A DNA stretch of 9,192 bases from DASYSA01 sp036003885 (lineage in GTDB: Bacteria; Acidobacteriota; Blastocatellia; UBA7656). Made by a program: the position numbers and the translations under genes. Each line of letters starts with the position of its first letter. Position 1 is the first letter of the stretch. Positions 6,470 to 9,192 of the stretch are shown here, piece by piece. The notes beneath the pieces are model-generated. The model searched no databases. It worked only from the letters and a program-made list of their open reading frames with translations, and was not told the origin of the DNA. The stretch is from the NCBI GenBank assembly GCA_036003885.1, contig DASYSA010000295.1:1-9192 (forward strand), read 5' to 3'.

Positions 6470-7774
6470 CTTTTGTGGACTCGGTGGCATTTTGAAGGTC
6501 TCGACGGGATCCGGGCGGCTCGGATCGAATGCCGGCATATCGTTCGTCAGGTACTTAACGATGGCCAGCTTGTTCGTCTTGATGCCTTCCACGATGCACT
6601 TCGCCAGTTCGTAGCTGCCATAGTTGTTGTGATGTGTGCCGTCGCCCTCCTTGAAAGCCAGCTTTGATTTCTCGGGTCCGAGGGCTTCATAAAACAATTT
6701 GCTCATGGCGTTGAGGTCAATCAGCGGCACGTTCTCCTCCCGGGCCGTTTGGCGCACCGCTTCGGGATAGTCTCCAAACGAGTTGGTAATCCTGCCTTCG
6801 TCATCGAAGGTCCGGCGATGCATCGAGGTCACGAGTACGGGAATACCGCCGCGCTTGCGCGTCTCCCCAATGAACCGCTTGAGGTCGGACTTATAGCTGG
6901 TGAACGCGCCGATGCCTTCGCCTTTCTCCTTCATGTCATTATGCCCGTACTGAATAATAAGGTAGTCCCCGGCTTTCATCGTGCTCATTACCTTGTCAAG
7001 CCGGCGGGCGCCAAGAGAGCTCTTCATCGACTCGCCGGATTCGGCATGGTTGGCAATCGCGATGCCCGGTCTGAAGAACCGGGTCAGCATCTGCCCCCAG
7101 CTATTGTAAGGCTCGAGCGGCTGGTCGCAAACCGTCGAATCGCCCAGCAGATAGACGGTGGGGATATCATCCGCCTTTGTGATTTCGAGTGCGCAAATAC
7201 AGGGGCGCATATCGTTGAACTCCAACGTCAGCTTTTCGTCCCAGGCCCAGCTTTCCGCACTCTTCTCGCGGTCTTTCAGTTTGACCTCTCCACCGCCGGT
7301 GATGTGAGGCGTCCGTACGTTGACGGTAAAGGTCCGCGCCTGGAATTCCCCGGGGCCGGTCTTCACTCGTTCGAGCATCAGGCGGCGCAACTCGGCCTTA
7401 ACAGTCGTGACAGTTTCACCGGCGGCATCACCGAGGAGGACAGTGACATTGTAGTTTCCTTCGCCCAGCGCGACAGAGAAGAAGAAGGGCTTGTCGCTCG
7501 TGCAGAAGTCGCTTCGCAGCGGATCCTTGCCGCCCCGATCGACGCCCGTCACCGTCGATCCGGGTTCGAATCCGTACCCCAACTCTCTACTGTATAGGGT
7601 CGTCGCCGACACCTGGGTGTAGCCGGACGCGGCCTTGCCCGGACCGAAGTCAAACTTCAAGGTTGTTCTGCCGGCGCGTCCTTCAGTCGAATTCGCAATC
7701 ATCACCGCGCCGGCTGCCGCGAACGCTGCCGAGGCGGTCAAGATGGCGGCGGACCAACGACGCTTGGTCTTCAT
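6425..7774 (-). CDS. CE12-type SGNH acetylesterase with N-terminal galactose-binding-like domain (YxiM/RhgT-like)
   Basis: This 449-residue protein has a signal peptide (about 1-34). Residues about 37-200 form a beta-sandwich starting LKFDFGPGKAASGYTQV, like the galactose-binding domain of YxiM-type esterases. The SGNH hydrolase domain (about 204-425) carries GDST (Ser213), the oxyanion Gly247 in ESGES, GHND (Asn279) and DGTH (Asp378, His381), so the catalytic set is complete. GDSTVCDQPLEPYNSWGQML is characteristic of CE12 rhamnogalacturonan acetylesterases, which remove acetyl groups from pectin; xylan or xyloglucan acetyl groups are possible alternatives. The segment before the catalytic DxxH looks shorter than in many relatives. 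The family-like sequence ends near PPSPQK; the last 14 residues (436-449, EIRNAKFEMRNAEF) are encoded by the heptamer array at 6428-6469 and form a seven-residue periodic tail. Start codon and ribosome binding site lie in another heptamer array. It begins 36 bases after the PL22-like gene. Confidence 0.9.
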   Translation of the reverse strand: MKTKRRWSAAILTASAAFAAAGAVMIANSTEGRAGRTTLKFDFGPGKAASGYTQVSATTLYSRELGYGFEPGSTVTGVDRGGKDPLRSDFCTSDKPFFFSVALGEGNYNVTVLLGDAAGETVTTVKAELRRLMLERVKTGPGEFQARTFTVNVRTPHITGGGEVKLKDREKSAESWAWDEKLTLEFNDMRPCICALEITKADDIPTVYLLGDSTVCDQPLEPYNSWGQMLTRFFRPGIAIANHAESGESMKSSLGARRLDKVMSTMKAGDYLIIQYGHNDMKEKGEGIGAFTSYKSDLKRFIGETRKRGGIPVLVTSMHRRTFDDEGRITNSFGDYPEAVRQTAREENVPLIDLNAMSKLFYEALGPEKSKLAFKEGDGTHHNNYGSYELAKCIVEGIKTNKLAIVKYLTNDMPAFDPSRPDPVETFKMPPSPQKEIRNAKFEMRNAEF

Positions 7775-7803
7775 TCTTCATTCTCCATTTTCCATTCTCA
7801 ATC
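7769..7803 (-). repeat. Purine-rich heptamer array (AATGRAR) across the CE12 gene start
   Basis: On the minus strand the order is GATTGAG, AATGGAA, AATGGAG, AATGAAG, AATGAAG, five 7-base units in exact register. The last unit (7769-7775) holds the ATG of the CE12 gene at 7774-7772. Each AATG unit offers an ATG, but those at 7795 and 7788 run into TGA after five codons and that at 7781 is in another frame, so 7774 is the only start for the esterase. The array occupies most of the 36-bp gap after the PL22-like gene. Confidence 0.82.
7783..7786 (-). promoter_or_regulatory. Ribosome binding site of the CE12 gene, inside the heptamer array
   Basis: GGAG on the minus strand lies eight bases before the ATG at 7774 and belongs to the AATGGAG unit of the array. 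No other Shine-Dalgarno candidate sits at a usable distance. Confidence 0.6.
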
Positions 7804-7810
7804 TCTGTCT

Positions 7811-9115
7811 TCAGTTCTTTCCGGCTCTCTCTATTTCGACCGCGAAGACATGAGTCGGACCAAACATATTAGAACGGAAGACCACCCACTTCATATCTTG
7901 CGTGAACGTCACGTTGGGTTCGAGCTGGTAGTTGTGCTTGCCCATATTCACCAACCGCTCGGACTTGAAAAATCCGGGCTTGACCAGGTCTTTGGAATTC
8001 GGGGCTTTGATGCCTGCCACGTCGGGGATCCCTTCAGGCCGGAACAGGTAGATCCACTTTCCGTCTTTGGCGTGGGCGACCATCTCATCATCTCCGCCAT
8101 CTCCGGCAAAGAGGCTGCCGTCGCGTGATACGTTGAAATGCACGGACCACTCGTCGCGCTGGAGGTGATACCAGGTTCTCTGCCCTGTTGCGATTTCGTA
8201 TCCGGCGAGCCAAAAGTCCTCGCCACGAGGAGTCTGCAAGTCGTACCAGATGATACGGCCGTCATCGCTGAAGAACTCGTGCCCGGCAATCTCCATATTC
8301 ATGGTTCGGGTGTGGATCTTAGTCAGCCCGTTGCCATCGGTATGGATGGTCCAGATTCGGTCAACCTTATGCCAGGGCCCCTCGTGACAGAACATTATCA
8401 GAGCGGGATCGGTCGGCGAAAACTGCAGGTGATTCAGCCAATCGGTACTGCGGTGGATGATCTTCATCTCCGCGGTCCGGGTATTGATCGTGAACATCGC
8501 CATCGGTATCCGCTGTTCAAGTCGAGTGTTAAGCCTCACCTCTTTCTGCTCGGCAAAGGTGAGTGGCTTTCCATCCGGTCCGATCATCGGTTGTTGAGGA
8601 GACGTCGACGCAGGTGTGACATCGGGCGCACGCGGAGCGCCGCCCGGCAGATTGCCTTCGGTATAGACGCCAAGCAGCAGTGTCTCATCGGCATTGAGCG
8701 AGGAGACGGAACCACGAGGCAGCTTGCCGATTTCTCTGGTCTTGTGGTTATCGAGATGGGTCGCATAAATAATGGTCTCGTTGTTGACCCGCTTTGTGTA
8801 GAACACCTCGCCGCTTTTTCTGCCGGTGACGATAACGCCGACCCGACCCTCCACGATCTGTTCGATCTCACGCGTCTTGAGGTTGACCGTTGAGAGTCCC
8901 TTTGAAGTAATGATGACCAACTTCTGGCCGTCGGGCGAGTAGGCGTTCTGATGGAAGTAGAGACTTTCGCTGCCTGGCTCGCGGGAGAGTCGGATCACGC
9001 GATGACCGGTTGCGGGATCAATCCATTCGAGCGGCGGCTCTTCGGGCACAACTGCCCGGAGACTGCCGACCAGCGGAATCAGAAACAGCGTCATCAGGAA
9101 TGCTAGTCTTCGCAT
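7811..9115 (-). CDS. PL22-like oligogalacturonate-lyase-family beta-propeller, exported
   Basis: This 434-residue protein has a signal peptide (residues 1 to about 21, MRRLAFLMTLFLIPLVGSLRA). The rest consists of propeller blades with WD40/TolB-like turns such as YSPDGQKLV (59-67), FSPTDPALIMF (232-242), SDDGRIIW (283-290) and TFTQDMKWVVFRSNM (403-417). WLNHLQFSPTDP, FCHEGPWHKVDRIW and GHEFF place His229, His244, His249 and His279 as in the oligogalacturonate lyase family (PL22), which splits unsaturated di- and oligogalacturonides using Mn2+. The HSHPSFSPDG-type metal site of characterised enzymes appears here as HNYQLEPNVTFTQD (His394, Gln397), so lyase activity is less certain than family membership. 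A Pro/Gly/Ala-rich loop interrupts a blade at about 155-187. PL22 enzymes usually act in the cytoplasm; the signal peptide is unusual. GGGAG lies seven bases before the ATG at 9115. It is the first gene of the visible run and supports a pectin role for the locus. Confidence 0.8.
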   Translation of the reverse strand: MRRLAFLMTLFLIPLVGSLRAVVPEEPPLEWIDPATGHRVIRLSREPGSESLYFHQNAYSPDGQKLVIITSKGLSTVNLKTREIEQIVEGRVGVIVTGRKSGEVFYTKRVNNETIIYATHLDNHKTREIGKLPRGSVSSLNADETLLLGVYTEGNLPGGAPRAPDVTPASTSPQQPMIGPDGKPLTFAEQKEVRLNTRLEQRIPMAMFTINTRTAEMKIIHRSTDWLNHLQFSPTDPALIMFCHEGPWHKVDRIWTIHTDGNGLTKIHTRTMNMEIAGHEFFSDDGRIIWYDLQTPRGEDFWLAGYEIATGQRTWYHLQRDEWSVHFNVSRDGSLFAGDGGDDEMVAHAKDGKWIYLFRPEGIPDVAGIKAPNSKDLVKPGFFKSERLVNMGKHNYQLEPNVTFTQDMKWVVFRSNMFGPTHVFAVEIERAGKN

Positions 9116-9192
9116 GAAGCATCTCCCGTCGAGTATCGTGCATGGGGTCAGGTATCAGTCAGTGCCGGGTTCCAGGGTTGCAGGTGCCACGT
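9116..9192 (-). other. Leader upstream of the PL22-like gene, cut by the window edge
   Basis: Apart from the ribosome binding site close to 9115, no convincing promoter boxes are visible. The minus strand shows loosely repeated ACC-containing stretches (ACCTGCA, ACCCTGG, AACCCGG, then TGATACC, TGACCCC), which could be a decayed 7-base array like those at other junctions, but the register is poor. Confidence 0.3.

Noticed and set aside
6749..7597. Long plus-strand open frame of 282 codons opposite the CE12 gene
   Set aside because: It lies wholly antisense to a gene with complete catalytic motifs, has no recognisable domain and is the kind of frame GC-rich coding sequence produces on the other strand.
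8138..8893. Plus-strand open frame of 251 codons opposite the PL22-like gene
   Set aside because: Antisense shadow without motif or ribosome binding site.
9116..9192. Fourth heptamer array upstream of the PL22-like gene
   Set aside because: Units are too diverged and fall out of register; kept only as a possibility.

Overview
The window reads as one strand of a bacterial plant-cell-wall degradation locus. Six genes lie head to tail on the minus strand, so they are transcribed from the right edge toward the left. In that order they are: a PL22-like oligogalacturonate-lyase propeller (7811-9115), a CE12-type SGNH acetylesterase with an N-terminal galactose-binding-like domain (6425-7774), a small secreted beta-sandwich protein of unknown function (5481-6233), a GH31 alpha-xylosidase (3066-5456), an alpha/beta-hydrolase esterase fused to an SMP-30/gluconolactonase propeller (1210-2979), and a GH74 xyloglucanase cut by the left edge (1-981). 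No RNA gene, transposase, CRISPR array, transporter or regulator is visible.

All six products begin with a signal-peptide-like segment, so the whole set appears to work outside the cytoplasm. GH74 would cut the xyloglucan backbone and GH31 would remove alpha-1,6-xylose from the oligosaccharides. The CE12 enzyme would deacetylate pectin (rhamnogalacturonan) and the PL22-like protein would act on oligogalacturonides. The esterase-lactonase fusion may handle ester cross-links and sugar lactones. The 250-residue protein may bind glycan. The substrate is therefore probably primary-wall material in which xyloglucan and pectin occur together. The specificities are inferred from family motifs, not shown.

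The junctions are the unusual part. Three of the five intergenic junctions carry short tandem arrays with a 7-bp period, each with a different unit sequence: TAGGATT (3004-3068), GAAATKC-like (6382-6469) and AATGRAR (7769-7803), all read on the minus strand. They overlap gene ends: one supplies the GH31 stop codon, one encodes the last 14 residues of the CE12 protein, and one supplies the start codon and ribosome binding site of the CE12 gene. A fourth junction, upstream of GH74, carries two copies of a 63-65 bp repeat, each able to fold into a stem-loop.

The organism looks like a moderately GC-rich Gram-negative soil bacterium. The secreted enzyme set without SusC/D genes in view, and the many short intergenic repeats, would fit Acidobacteriota (Blastocatellia or a relative); Planctomycetota and Verrucomicrobiota are alternatives. 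This placement is an impression from gene content and is weak.
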